Of a stretch of 32,347 nucleotides of DNA, positions 18,567-27,871 are shown in pieces; within the stretch, counting starts at the first letter, position 1, and the number at the start of each line of letters is the position of its first letter. The DNA is from Sulfurovum sp. (lineage in GTDB: Bacteria > Campylobacterota > Campylobacteria > Campylobacterales > Sulfurovaceae). Under the pieces are notes generated by a model. That model was not told where the DNA came from and ran no database searches. It was given only the letters and a program-made list of their open reading frames with translations. The stretch spans positions 1-32,347 of the forward strand of contig DYMA01000008.1 in NCBI GenBank assembly GCA_020721815.1, written 5' to 3'. The position numbers were made by a program, and so were the translations under genes.

Positions 18567-18923
18567 TTAAAGCATGAGTTGTTTTAACGCACTCTCTACC
18601 AAAAAGGTAGAGCGATTGATATTGTGGCTTTTGGTGTAGTTATCAATCTGTTCAAGGGCATAGGCAGGTATGGTGATATTAATTCTTTTTGTTTTCATCA
18701 AGTGAGAGGGCTCTTTGATACTATCCCCTTTGACAAGGGCTACATCCAAATAGGAGGCAAAAGCCAATTTCGCATCATTAATTGCCTCTTCGATACTCTC
18801 TCCATCCCCTGCAATAAAGGGCATATCAACATAATAAGCCAATATACCTCCACCCTCAGCTTCACTTAGCTCTCGCGTAGCGATACCATACTCCAATGCT
18901 AGATAATAGTCTCTATTTCTCAT
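18567..18923 (-). CDS. HicB-family antitoxin
   Basis: 118 aa; ...GGGILAYYVDMPFIAGDGESIEEAINDAKLAFASYLDVAL... plus C-terminal RHH (RINITIPAYALEQIDNYTKSHNINRSTFLVESALKQLM). Confidence 0.82.
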   Translation of the reverse strand: MRNRDYYLALEYGIATRELSEAEGGGILAYYVDMPFIAGDGESIEEAINDAKLAFASYLDVALVKGDSIKEPSHLMKTKRINITIPAYALEQIDNYTKSHNINRSTFLVESALKQLML

Positions 18924-18982
18924 CCAAAACTCCTAGTGATTTTAAAAGTTTCTCTTTTTTACTCACGGTGTGCCTTTTTATA

Positions 18983-19003
18983 TGTGTACTGTTATTATAC
19001 ACA
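18983..19003 (-). promoter_or_regulatory. Candidate hic promoter/operator
   Basis: Minus strand TGTGTATAATAACAGTACACA: inverted repeat TGTGTA/TACACA containing a -10-like TATAAT, upstream of hicB. Confidence 0.5.
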
Positions 19004-19278
19004 CTTTTATAGTTGAATGCAAATACATTCACACTTACATCCGTTCGCAAACATATCAAAGAAGCCCTGCTGTGGTGGTCTCAAACATCTGCATTTCACA
19101 ATACAATTGCAAAACGAGAGAAAATTTATTTTTTGATCTTTAGTCTATATGTTTGACTTCATATTGTTTCTTTTTTCCAATATCATCTATGCGTACTTGA
19201 TTGGTTTTTTGATTTATTTTTATATCTTTTTTATCATCAGTAACAATGAGTATATTTTTGGCATCTTTGTTTTTGACA

Positions 19279-19334
19279 CCCTACCCTCCCCAGCCGTGCA
19301 TTTTTCGTGCACTGATGATGTGAAAATCGTCGCT
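19279..19334 (-). repeat. Copy C of the repeat, coinciding with the 3' end of the 19281..19808 gene
   Basis: Encodes the C-terminus SDDFHIISARKMHGWGG*; partial copies A and B lie at 17527 and 18152. Confidence 0.75.
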
Positions 19335-19808
19335 GATGTCGATGGGGTTGATGGCTACGAAGTAGTTGTCTTGAAGCGTATGAAACCACCGTTCGTAGGT
19401 TTGGGGGTTTTTATCGGTGAAGGCTAGAATAATGCCTCCGCTTTTGATAACGGTATAGACTTTTTGGATAAACTCCCCAAGCATCTCCTCTTCAATGGTG
19501 GCACTCACATAGAGATAGTCGTAAAATTTGCCTTGCATTCCGTAGCGGGGCTGTTTGAGATGGAGTAAACGCACACTTGAACTAGGCGATGAAAAGCGGG
19601 ATTTGTACTCTTCGAGTTTGTCGCTACGCACAAGATTGAGTTGAAAATCGTAATCGCACCTTTGGGTGTGTTCAAATAACCTTTGGGTGAGCTTAATCTC
19701 ATCGTCAAATTGCACTTGCCCATCGCTTATCTGCATCACTCTTGTGGCGGGATAGGGGAGTATGATATTGACAATATCGGCTAGGGTTTTATCGTTTAAT
19801 TTTTTCAC
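19281..19808 (-). CDS. Conserved hypothetical protein, possibly methyltransferase-like
   Basis: 175 aa; ...FYDYLYVSATIEEEMLGEFIQKVYTVIKSGGIILAFTDKNPQTYERWFHTLQDNYFVAINPIDISDDFHIISARKMHGWGG. The C-terminal half resembles a Rossmann-type fold; family uncertain. Confidence 0.75.
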   Translation of the reverse strand: MKKLNDKTLADIVNIILPYPATRVMQISDGQVQFDDEIKLTQRLFEHTQRCDYDFQLNLVRSDKLEEYKSRFSSPSSSVRLLHLKQPRYGMQGKFYDYLYVSATIEEEMLGEFIQKVYTVIKSGGIILAFTDKNPQTYERWFHTLQDNYFVAINPIDISDDFHIISARKMHGWGG

Positions 19809-19938
19809 AATTTACTCCTATTTTATGGTTTTGTAATCTTCTATATAGTATATTGTGCCAAAACTTACAATTAAGACTATTGAAACAAAACCGATCCAAA
19901 CAAACTTACAACGTTTCAATAGGTTTCAAGAGGCAATC

Positions 19939-20958
19939 ATGCAACGAAAAAAGATTTACAATCCAGACTCTACCGAAAAGACACGCGATAGAAAAATATT
20001 TGGGGGCGATCCTACAGGGATTTTTGAACTCAACAACATCAAATACCAATGGGCATACAACCTATGGGAGATGATGCTCAACAACACATGGTTTCCAAAA
20101 GAGGTCGATATGACTCCCGATGTGCAAGACTACAAGCACCTCACCGATGCCGAAAAGGTAGCCTACGATAAGGTTTTGGCGCAACTTATCTTTATGGATT
20201 CGCTCCAAACCAACAACATCATCGACAACATTAACCCCTTTATCACCTCGCCCGAGATCAATTTGGTACTCGTTCGTCAATCCTTTGAAGAGGCTCTGCA
20301 CTCTCAAAGTTACGCCGTTATGGTCGATTCTATCTCTACTAATAGCGATGAGATTTATGAGTTGTGGCGGCGTGATATGATGCTCAAAAGCAAAAACGAT
20401 GCCATTGCCAAAGTCTATAATGAACTTAGTAGCAATCCCAATGACCGCAATATCGTCAAAGCGATGTTTGCCAATCAGATACTAGAGGGGATTTACTTCT
20501 ACAGCGGTTTTACCTACATCTACACCCTAGCACGAAGCGGCAAGATGCTAGGTTCTGCACAAATGATTCGCTTCATTCAACGAGATGAGGTGACGCACCT
20601 CTTGCTTTTTCAAAATATGATTAATGTCACCAAACGGGAACGCCCCGAACTCTTCACGCAAGATTTGCTTGATGAAGTCTATGCGATGTTCAAAGATGCC
20701 GTACGATTGGAGAGTGCATGGGGCAAATACATCACCCAAGGGCAGATTTTGGGACTCACCGACAACATTATAGAACAATACATTCAATACCTAGCCGATG
20801 AACGTCTAAGGGCGGTAGGACTCGAAAAGCTCTACAATGTATCGCATCCTATCAAATGGGTCGATGATTTTTCAAAGTTTAACGATCAAAAGACCAACTT
20901 TTTTGAGGGAAATGTCACCAACTACTCCAAAGGGAGTTTGGATTTTGATGATTTTTAG
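19939..20958 (+). CDS. nrdB: Ribonucleotide-diphosphate reductase beta subunit
   Basis: [23 protein letters not shown]..., [58 protein letters not shown]. The ORF is open from 19855, but ATG 19939 has AAGAGG upstream and starts the conserved region. Confidence 0.93.
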   Translation: MQRKKIYNPDSTEKTRDRKIFGGDPTGIFELNNIKYQWAYNLWEMMLNNTWFPKEVDMTPDVQDYKHLTDAEKVAYDKVLAQLIFMDSLQTNNIIDNINPFITSPEINLVLVRQSFEEALHSQSYAVMVDSISTNSDEIYELWRRDMMLKSKNDAIAKVYNELSSNPNDRNIVKAMFANQILEGIYFYSGFTYIYTLARSGKMLGSAQMIRFIQRDEVTHLLLFQNMINVTKRERPELFTQDLLDEVYAMFKDAVRLESAWGKYITQGQILGLTDNIIEQYIQYLADERLRAVGLEKLYNVSHPIKWVDDFSKFNDQKTNFFEGNVTNYSKGSLDFDDF

Positions 20959-20970
20959 AGGAGTAGCTCA

Positions 20971-21684
20971 ATGATTATCACCGCTTTGCAGTTTACGACG
21001 ACTCCCAACGACTACCAAGCAAACCTCAACCGCCTTATTGCTTTGATACAATCGCATGACCAAAGCGATATTATCGTAGCTCCCGAAGTAGCGCTCACGG
21101 GCTTTGATTATGAGCGTTTTGAAGAAGCGGCCGCTTTTTATGATGAGGCTATCAATACCTTAAGGGCTTTTGTGGGTGAATGGTTGCTTGTTATGAGCCT
21201 TGTCAAAGCTACTCCTGATGGCATAGTCAATTGCGCTATTGCCATGCACAATCACCAGCTTATCTATTCGCAAAACAAAGCCAAACTTTTTAGATTGGGT
21301 GATGAGCATCGCTATTTTTTGGAAGGTAGCACGCAACACATTACCAAATTTCAACTAGGAACGCTTACTTTTGGTATCCTTATATGCTTTGAGTTGCGTT
21401 TCAAAGAGCTGTGGCAAAAACTAGAAGGGTGCGATATTATCTTCATCCCTGCCCAATGGGGCAAACCCCGAAAAGCCCATTTAGAAACCCTTAGTCGTGC
21501 TTTGGCGATTATTAATCAATGTTTTGTGGTAGTAGCCAACGGAGCCAACGACGATATGGCACGTTCAAGTGCAATTATTTCGCCCAATGGAGATGCGACG
21601 ATAAACGATAGACTCCAAGCCATTAGCACCACAATTGATTTGCACGAAATCAAAACAATGCGACGCTACATTGATATTCGATAG
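20971..21684 (+). CDS. Carbon-nitrogen (nitrilase-family) hydrolase
   Basis: 237 aa; E (VAPEVALTGFDYERF), K (QNKAKLFRLGDE), C (GILICFELRFKELWQ) triad context. Confidence 0.9.
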   Translation: MIITALQFTTTPNDYQANLNRLIALIQSHDQSDIIVAPEVALTGFDYERFEEAAAFYDEAINTLRAFVGEWLLVMSLVKATPDGIVNCAIAMHNHQLIYSQNKAKLFRLGDEHRYFLEGSTQHITKFQLGTLTFGILICFELRFKELWQKLEGCDIIFIPAQWGKPRKAHLETLSRALAIINQCFVVVANGANDDMARSSAIISPNGDATINDRLQAISTTIDLHEIKTMRRYIDIR

Positions 21685-21693
21685 GGAGAGACG

Positions 21694-22302
21694 ATGCAAT
21701 CTATCCTATTTAACCATCAACCCATTACCCCCTCAAAGATTGTCTGTATTGGACGCAACTACGTCGAACACATCCATGAACTCAACAATGAAATACCCCA
21801 AAAGATGGTGCTTTTCAATAAACCCAACTCCGCTATTAGCGATACGTTGCGCTACTTTGGCGAGGATACCCGATTTGAAGGAGAGATGGCTTTTTTGATT
21901 TTTGATAACCAAATCAAAGGGGTGGGTTTTGGGCTCGATTTAACCCATGCCGATATTCAAAACCAACTCAAAGCCAAAGGATTGCCGTGGGAGAGAGCCA
22001 AAAGCTTCGATGGTTCAGCACTCTTTGGAGAGTTTGTGGCTTTTGATGGGGATTTGAGTCATTTATCGATGGAGTTGTGGATTAACGACCAACCTATCCA
22101 ATACGCCCATTATGAACTCATGATTCACAAACCCCTTGAGATTATCCACGAGATTAGCACCTTTATGCACCTTGAAGATGGTGATATTGTTATGAGTGGC
22201 ACACCCAAAGGAGTAGGTGGTTACCGTAAACATGATAGATTTGTAGGGAAAATACTCTGCAAAGATAGGCTATTGGTGCAATCGCAATGGGAAGTCCATT
22301 AG
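21694..22302 (+). CDS. Fumarylacetoacetate hydrolase family protein
   Basis: 202 aa; KIVCIGRNYVEHIHELNNEIP, FEGEMAFLI, LPWERAKSFDGSALFGEFV, GDIVMSGTPKGVG. Confidence 0.93.
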   Translation: MQSILFNHQPITPSKIVCIGRNYVEHIHELNNEIPQKMVLFNKPNSAISDTLRYFGEDTRFEGEMAFLIFDNQIKGVGFGLDLTHADIQNQLKAKGLPWERAKSFDGSALFGEFVAFDGDLSHLSMELWINDQPIQYAHYELMIHKPLEIIHEISTFMHLEDGDIVMSGTPKGVGGYRKHDRFVGKILCKDRLLVQSQWEVH

Positions 22303-23213
22303 CCTCCAAAAAGCCTCTCAATAAGTATCAAATCAAAATAAGACAACGCTACAAAGAGGAGCGTTGAGACCAATACCGTGGCGGTGACATCGTAGGGTTT
22401 GCAGTGGTAGAGTGCTGCCATATTGACATTATTGACCGCCAAAGGGACGATAAGTGAGACAATGAGTATAGCACTTAGATGCGCAGGAAAAGTGGTGAAA
22501 CTCACAATCGCAACGCCCAAAAGGGGCAAAAGGACAAGCTTGACCAAACTGACACTAAGCGTTAGGCGAAAGTTTTGGCTTTTGATGGGAGTTTTGGCAA
22601 GATAGATTCCAAAGATAATAAGTTGCAAAACAATCGTAGCATAGGCCGCCATTTGCAAAATAAGCTCAATTTGAGGATGAATCCCCCATCCGCTGTAGTT
22701 GTAAGCAAGTGCAACCATGGCACTCCACAAAATAGGAATTTTCACCATCTCCATCAAGGATTGTTGGATACCGTTGCGACTTTTGGCATAAAAATAGATA
22801 CCCACCGTGTAGATAAAAAAGATATTGGCGATATTGATAATGCTCATATACGCCACACTCTCCTCGCCAAAAAGTGCGATACCCAAAGGAATACCCAAAT
22901 TGCCCGTATTGCCAATAAGCGATGAAGCGATAAAAATAGAACGATCGTGGGTATCGGCAAAGATAAAGGGTGCTGCGATGATTAAAACAATAAGCATCGC
23001 CGTAATGATAACAAAATATAAAAAAGGGGTATAGAGAAGCGTAAAATCAATAGGGCTTCGTGTCAATCCCCAAAATACAAAAAAAGGTTGCAAGAAGTAG
23101 AGCGAAATAAGCATAAAACTCTTATCATCAAGACGATCATCAAATACTTTTTTGGCAACAAAACCTATCACAATAAAAACATAGATAGAGGCTACCGCCA
23201 AAAGAGCGTTCAA
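22299..23213 (-). CDS. AEC family (auxin efflux carrier-type) transporter
   Basis: 304 aa with multiple TM segments and ASSLIGNTGNLGIPLGIALFGEESVAYMSI. Confidence 0.88.
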   Translation of the reverse strand: MNALLAVASIYVFIVIGFVAKKVFDDRLDDKSFMLISLYFLQPFFVFWGLTRSPIDFTLLYTPFLYFVIITAMLIVLIIAAPFIFADTHDRSIFIASSLIGNTGNLGIPLGIALFGEESVAYMSIINIANIFFIYTVGIYFYAKSRNGIQQSLMEMVKIPILWSAMVALAYNYSGWGIHPQIELILQMAAYATIVLQLIIFGIYLAKTPIKSQNFRLTLSVSLVKLVLLPLLGVAIVSFTTFPAHLSAILIVSLIVPLAVNNVNMAALYHCKPYDVTATVLVSTLLFVALSYFDLILIERLFGG

Positions 23214-23215
23214 GA

Positions 23216-24520
23216 CTACTCCTTTTCTTGAACATTGGTAAGTATCACACGAGCCACGGCACCTACGCTATCTTCTCTATTTTTAATCTCCAACCTCGCC
23301 CCCAAAGCATCGGCGGCACTTTTTGCCAAAAAGAGTCCCAATCCTGTGCCTTTGGATTTGTCACTGCGTACAAAAGGGGCAAAAATATCAATCGCTTCAT
23401 TAATCCCCTCCCCCTCATCCAAAACTTCGATGATAAATTGCTCCTCATTGGCGTAGCTTTTGAGTACCACCGCCCTACCCTCTGGCGTAAAACGCAAAGC
23501 ATTTTGGACAAAGTTTTGCAAAATTTGTGTCAATAAAAGCGGTTGGATTTTCATAAAATAGTGACGTGGAGTGAGATTGTACTCAAACTTTTTATCTTTT
23601 GAAGCGGCATAAAATTTGAAATCGTTGCACTTTTTATGCAAATACTCAATCACATCAAGGGTTTGAGGTATCTCAAATTGAGCTCCCTCCGCACGTCCAA
23701 ACTCCAAAATGGAACTGACGATTTTGTTGAGTTCATCAATAGAGAGGATGTTTTGTTCTACTGCCTCTTTGAGTTTTTGCGGTGTAATATCTTTTTTCAT
23801 AAGCGTGACTTGATTTTTGGTCTTCATCACCGCCAACGGCGTTTTGAGTTCATGGGCACTGCCAATAAAAAGCTCTTTTTTGTAACGCAAAAAGTTTTCG
23901 ATACGCTTAAGCAATCCATTGAGCGACTCCCCCAATCGCTTAAACTCAATAGGCAAATGGGCCACATCAATCGATTTTATCATGTTTTCATTCATCTGTG
24001 AAAGGCTCTCGTTGAGCTTCTCAATGGGTGCAATAAGCATTTTGGAAAGAATAATAGCGTAAAGAGCGATAAAAAAGATAATCAAAATATTGCTAATAAC
24101 CATTGATTTGTAGATGGAGTATTGCATTTGCTTTTGGGCTGTTACATCTTTTTTGATGCTGATATAGTGGCTCGTCTCCTTATCGTGAGGGATAAGCAGC
24201 TCATAATAGTAACGATCCTTTTCGCTGTATCGATTGAGGCGTTTGTGGTGATTTTTGATATTGCCTACTACTTGCACGATACGAACATCAATCTCAAGGG
24301 TTTTTTGCATGATGTCGTGTTGGAGTTCAATATCTTGAGGGATATTGTTGTAGGTGGCCAAAATATAGTGAGCGTTTTGAGAGAGTGATTTTTCAATAGC
24401 CTTATCAACACTGTAGCTGATATGATTGTAGAGTATAAACGAAAAAACTATCGTCAAACTCACCATTGAAAAGGAGAGTTTGACAAGAAAGGTTTTTCTT
24501 ATGCTTTTTTGGGAAAGCAA
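23216..24520 (-). CDS. Sensor histidine kinase
   Basis: Two TM segments, H-box FIGSAHELKTPLAVMKTKNQV, N-box LTQILQNFVQNALRFTP, G-box DEGEGI and GTGLGLFLAKSAADAL. Confidence 0.95.
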   Translation of the reverse strand: MLSQKSIRKTFLVKLSFSMVSLTIVFSFILYNHISYSVDKAIEKSLSQNAHYILATYNNIPQDIELQHDIMQKTLEIDVRIVQVVGNIKNHHKRLNRYSEKDRYYYELLIPHDKETSHYISIKKDVTAQKQMQYSIYKSMVISNILIIFFIALYAIILSKMLIAPIEKLNESLSQMNENMIKSIDVAHLPIEFKRLGESLNGLLKRIENFLRYKKELFIGSAHELKTPLAVMKTKNQVTLMKKDITPQKLKEAVEQNILSIDELNKIVSSILEFGRAEGAQFEIPQTLDVIEYLHKKCNDFKFYAASKDKKFEYNLTPRHYFMKIQPLLLTQILQNFVQNALRFTPEGRAVVLKSYANEEQFIIEVLDEGEGINEAIDIFAPFVRSDKSKGTGLGLFLAKSAADALGARLEIKNREDSVGAVARVILTNVQEKE

Positions 24521-25170
24521 AAGCGGTAACCTCTTCGACGAACGGTTTCAATCGTCGTGATATTGAGGGGTTTATCCATTTTTTGTCGGATTTGGTTGAT
24601 GGCGACTTCGATAACATTGGGCGTAACCAATTCGGGTTCTTCCCAAATGGCATCAAGGAGTTGCTCTTTGGATACGATTTGATCTTTGTGCATGGCTAAG
24701 TGAGTGAGTACTTCAAAAGGTTTGCCTTTGAGTTCAATCTCTTTCTTGTTGTAGATGATTTTTTCCTCTTCGGGATTGATAATCAAATTTTCGATTTCGA
24801 TGATATTGCTACCGCCAAATCGCAGTTTTGCTTCGATACGCACCAACAAAATCTCAAAATCAAAAGGTTTTTTGATATAATCATCGGCTCCGCCTCTAAG
24901 AGCTTCAATTTCGCTCTCTTTATCATCACGAGCCGAAAGAACAATAATAGAGGTTTTAGGCGTATGCGACTTAATCTCTTCAATCAAATCAATCCCACTT
25001 CCATCGGGCAACATCCAATCCAATAAGACCAAATCGTAATTTCTAATCCCCAAATAGTATCGTCCATCGGCTAAATTTTCAGCCACATCGTTTTGATAAT
25101 CAAACTCTTTGAGTCCATCGGATAGGGTTTTACTTAAAGATACTTCATCTTCAATAATTAATATTCTCAT
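24499..25170 (-). CDS. OmpR-family response regulator
   Basis: MRILIIEDEVSLSKTL..., LVLLDWMLPDGSG, DDYIKKPFDFEILLVRI, C-terminal winged helix. Overlaps the kinase gene by 22 nt. Confidence 0.95.
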   Translation of the reverse strand: MRILIIEDEVSLSKTLSDGLKEFDYQNDVAENLADGRYYLGIRNYDLVLLDWMLPDGSGIDLIEEIKSHTPKTSIIVLSARDDKESEIEALRGGADDYIKKPFDFEILLVRIEAKLRFGGSNIIEIENLIINPEEEKIIYNKKEIELKGKPFEVLTHLAMHKDQIVSKEQLLDAIWEEPELVTPNVIEVAINQIRQKMDKPLNITTIETVRRRGYRFCFPKKA

Positions 25171-25205
25171 TTTATAATACCAACCTATTTAAGTTTTTTT
25201 TTATA

Positions 25206-25211
25206 ATTATA
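25206..25211 (-). promoter_or_regulatory. Candidate -10 element for the two-component operon
   Basis: Minus strand TATAAT in an AT-rich 70-bp gap with T8A9 tracts between folB and the response regulator gene. Confidence 0.35.
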
Positions 25212-25241
25212 CCATAAAAATTGCTTTTTTTTAAAAAAAAA

Positions 25242-25571
25242 TTAAAATTTCACATATTTTGAAAGCGAAACGATACAATGCTCCAAAATATCGGGTTTTT
25301 GCATCTCAATGCTAAGGCTTTTGAGGAGTTTGGAGTATCGATGAGTGAGCAAAATCTCAATAGCCTCTATCGCCTCTTCGAGAAGTTTGAAGCGTTGCTT
25401 TATCACCAACTCCTCTATCTCTTGTGCAACTTTAGCGTAATCAATAAAGACTCCCTCGCTATATTCATACTCCATTGCAACATCAACCACAACCCTTTGA
25501 GGCGTATGGCGCTCATGTTCCAAAATGCCTATAATCGCCTCAAAGGTGAGTTGCTTAATACGAATCGTCAT
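25242..25571 (-). CDS. folB: Dihydroneopterin aldolase family protein
   Basis: MTIRIKQLTFEAIIGILEHERHTPQRVVVDVAMEY... FolB-like. Start at 25571 overlaps the plsY stop (ATGA), shorter than the ORF track. Confidence 0.88.
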   Translation of the reverse strand: MTIRIKQLTFEAIIGILEHERHTPQRVVVDVAMEYEYSEGVFIDYAKVAQEIEELVIKQRFKLLEEAIEAIEILLTHRYSKLLKSLSIEMQKPDILEHCIVSLSKYVKF

Positions 25572-26185
25572 ATCGCCTTTTCTTCTTTGTTGAAGAGCCG
25601 TACAAGATTGGGGATGTGCTTGTAAAAGACAATAATGGCTATTATCCACACAGGCGAATGCGAACCAATCCCCTCTACCTCAGGATAGACAACATAACTT
25701 GCCATAACAAAACCTGCCAAACCAATCAAGGAGGAGAGTGAAGATATTTTGAGTACCTTTGCACCAAATGCCCAAAAAGCAATCGCCACAAGTGAAGCAA
25801 ACGGCATCATGAGAGTGAGTACTCCAATAGCCGTCGCAACCCCTTTGCCCCCTTCAAAAGCCAAAAAAACCGAAAAACAATGCCCTACAACTGCCAATAC
25901 CGCTATCGACCAAAGCGTATCTTCGCTCACACCAAAAGCCATAGCCACAAGCATGACAACTACCCCTTTGATAGCGTCCAAAAAGAGCGTAATAGCTCCT
26001 AGTTTTTTTGCCAAAACGGGGTCTTTTTGTTTGACGACACGCAACACATTGGTAGCACCAATATTGCCGCTTCCCTCTTTTTTGATATCCACTTGCGCAA
26101 ATTTCATAGCCAAAAGATAGCCAAAAGGAATACTAGCCACAAGATAGACGGCGATATAAAACGCAATATTAATATTAAAATCCAT
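25568..26185 (-). CDS. plsY: Glycerol-3-phosphate acyltransferase PlsY
   Basis: 205 aa; SIPFGYLLA, KEGSGNIGATNVLRVV, FLAFEGGKGVATAIGV. Confidence 0.96.
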   Translation of the reverse strand: MDFNINIAFYIAVYLVASIPFGYLLAMKFAQVDIKKEGSGNIGATNVLRVVKQKDPVLAKKLGAITLFLDAIKGVVVMLVAMAFGVSEDTLWSIAVLAVVGHCFSVFLAFEGGKGVATAIGVLTLMMPFASLVAIAFWAFGAKVLKISSLSSLIGLAGFVMASYVVYPEVEGIGSHSPVWIIAIIVFYKHIPNLVRLFNKEEKAI

Positions 26186-26187
26186 CG

Positions 26188-26421
26188 TTATTTCTCTTTT
26201 ACTTGTACATCAATTGAAAGCGCTTCAAACTCACCGTGGCACTCTTTTTTGATATCAATATCTTGTACTTCAATATATTTTCTCACAACATCAATTATAT
26301 CTTTTTTTAAATCTTCCATGAAAGGATAATTATCATTTTGCTTATCGGTCATAATGGCGATACGCAAACGATCTTTTGCAACTGCGGCACTTTTTCGCTT
26401 TTTGTTCCAAGGAAAATTCAT
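26188..26421 (-). CDS. minE: Cell division topological specificity factor MinE
   Basis: MNFPWNKKRKSAAVAKDRLRIAIMTDKQND...LKKDIIDVVRKYIEV. Start overlaps the minD stop. Confidence 0.93.
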   Translation of the reverse strand: MNFPWNKKRKSAAVAKDRLRIAIMTDKQNDNYPFMEDLKKDIIDVVRKYIEVQDIDIKKECHGEFEALSIDVQVKEK

Positions 26422-27230
26422 GAAAACAATCCTTTGAGTTTGCCTACTAATCCCTTGTTGTTTACAGTAGGCTCTTGAATAGGAATATTGTCTCCACAAA
26501 GCCTTGCTGCAATTCTTTTGTAGGCTGCCCCCGCTACCGATTTGGGGTCAAGGATGATAGGTGTGCCTTGATTGGAAGCCTCAATAACCCCTTTGTCTTC
26601 GGCAACTTTTCCCAAAAGCTTAATATTAAGAATCTCTAAAATATCTTCACTGCTAAGCATATCACCGCTTTGTACCATCTCGGGGATAATTCGGTTGATA
26701 ATAAGATACTTATCGACCTCTTCACCATCTTTGACTTTTTGTGATTTGGAATCAAGTATCCCAATAGCACGGTCGGAATCACGAATCGAAGAGACCTCTG
26801 GATTGACAATAACAATCGCACTATCAGCAAACTCAATGGTGTGTTCATAACCGCTCTCAATGCCCGCTGGAGCATCCAAAATCACATATTCAAACTGAGT
26901 ACTAAGCTCATCGACTAGTTTTTTAATCTTTGAAGAGACAAGAACGCTTTTGTCTTTGGTTTGTGAAGCGGCCAAAAAATAGAGGTTTTCATTTGATTTA
27001 CTTTTAATCAACGCTTGATTGAGTGAGGCTTCGCCATCCATTACCTGTACCAAGTCGTAAACCACACGATTTTCTAGCCCCAATATCATATCAAGATTTC
27101 GCTGACCTATATCAAAATCCACAACCACGCATTTACGTCCATACATTGCAATGCCCAATCCGATATTAGCCGTAGCTGTTGTTTTACCAACACCACCCTT
27201 TCCACTAATAACTGCAATAATCATACCCAA
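26418..27230 (-). CDS. minD: Septum site-determining ATPase MinD
   Basis: MIIAVISGKGGVGKTTATANIGLGIAMYG...VVDFDIGQRNLDMILGLENRVVYD; C-terminal LVGKLKGLFS. Confidence 0.97.
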   Translation of the reverse strand: MGMIIAVISGKGGVGKTTATANIGLGIAMYGRKCVVVDFDIGQRNLDMILGLENRVVYDLVQVMDGEASLNQALIKSKSNENLYFLAASQTKDKSVLVSSKIKKLVDELSTQFEYVILDAPAGIESGYEHTIEFADSAIVIVNPEVSSIRDSDRAIGILDSKSQKVKDGEEVDKYLIINRIIPEMVQSGDMLSSEDILEILNIKLLGKVAEDKGVIEASNQGTPIILDPKSVAGAAYKRIAARLCGDNIPIQEPTVNNKGLVGKLKGLFS

Positions 27231-27808
27231 GTTAGCTCCTTTTTTGAGATTGCTTTAATAATGATTTCATTATCCACAAACTCTATCATATTTAATCTAT
27301 TTTCCAATAATGTATTGTCTATCTTGACTCCGTGAAAGAGTATATTGGACTTTTGTGTATCACCCACGAGAATAAAATCTCCCGTTGAGCTTATATCACC
27401 ATTAACAACATTAAGTGCTATTACATTGCCTTTTGCTACAACTTTTGCACCGCTGTTGATACGCTCTGCTATTACAATGTCCCCCTCGTGTTCTACATAT
27501 TGACCGCTTCGCAAAGGCTCTGAAATAACTTTGCAACTCTCTTTGCACTTTTGCTCCTCATAGTGAGGCATTACAAAATTATCTTTGATTTTTTTTGCTT
27601 TGGGAAAATCAAAATTGTTAATATATTTTAGTGATTTTTTTTCAAGATACTGTTGTACCCTTTGAGGAATATCACCCTGAAGACAAAGCAGGTGATGTTT
27701 AAAAAGTTCATAATTGGCATCTATAAACGCCAAAAACTTATCTTCATCTTCAATCGTTGTCTCAAAGACCTTAATTGAATATTGATTGCTCTTCAATAGA
27801 CTCTCCAC
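27221..27808 (-). CDS. minC: Septum site-determining protein MinC
   Basis: 195 aa; C-terminal beta-helix-like SGQYVEHEGDIVIAERINSGAKVVAKGNVIALNVVNGDI. Directly upstream of minD. Confidence 0.9.
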   Translation of the reverse strand: MESLLKSNQYSIKVFETTIEDEDKFLAFIDANYELFKHHLLCLQGDIPQRVQQYLEKKSLKYINNFDFPKAKKIKDNFVMPHYEEQKCKESCKVISEPLRSGQYVEHEGDIVIAERINSGAKVVAKGNVIALNVVNGDISSTGDFILVGDTQKSNILFHGVKIDNTLLENRLNMIEFVDNEIIIKAISKKELTWV

Positions 27809-27871
27809 ACCATAATTTAAACAATTTTATCTTATTTTTGTTTAAAATAGGTATAAAGAGGCAATAATAGG

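Noticed and set aside
17527-19334. Interpretation of the repeats as a CRISPR array or canonical integron attC array
   Set aside because: Only three degenerate copies, with 0.6-1.1 kb gene-containing spacers; no cas or intI gene and no recognisable attC R/L boxes (GTTRRRY). Kept only as an unclassified repeat-bounded array.
19149-19427. 92-aa plus-strand ORF with hydrophobic N-terminus
   Set aside because: Runs across repeat C into the antisense of the 175-aa gene. The minus-strand frame here looks more protein-like; hydrophobicity is explained by T-rich DNA.
19855-19938. N-terminal 28-codon extension of nrdB ([28 protein letters not shown])
   Set aside because: In frame, but ATG 19939 has a better Shine-Dalgarno and begins the conserved NrdB sequence; the extension probably belongs to the 5'UTR.
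22299-22302. 4-nt convergent overlap of the FAH-family and AEC transporter stop codons (TTAG)
   Set aside because: Common compact-genome arrangement; not informative on its own.
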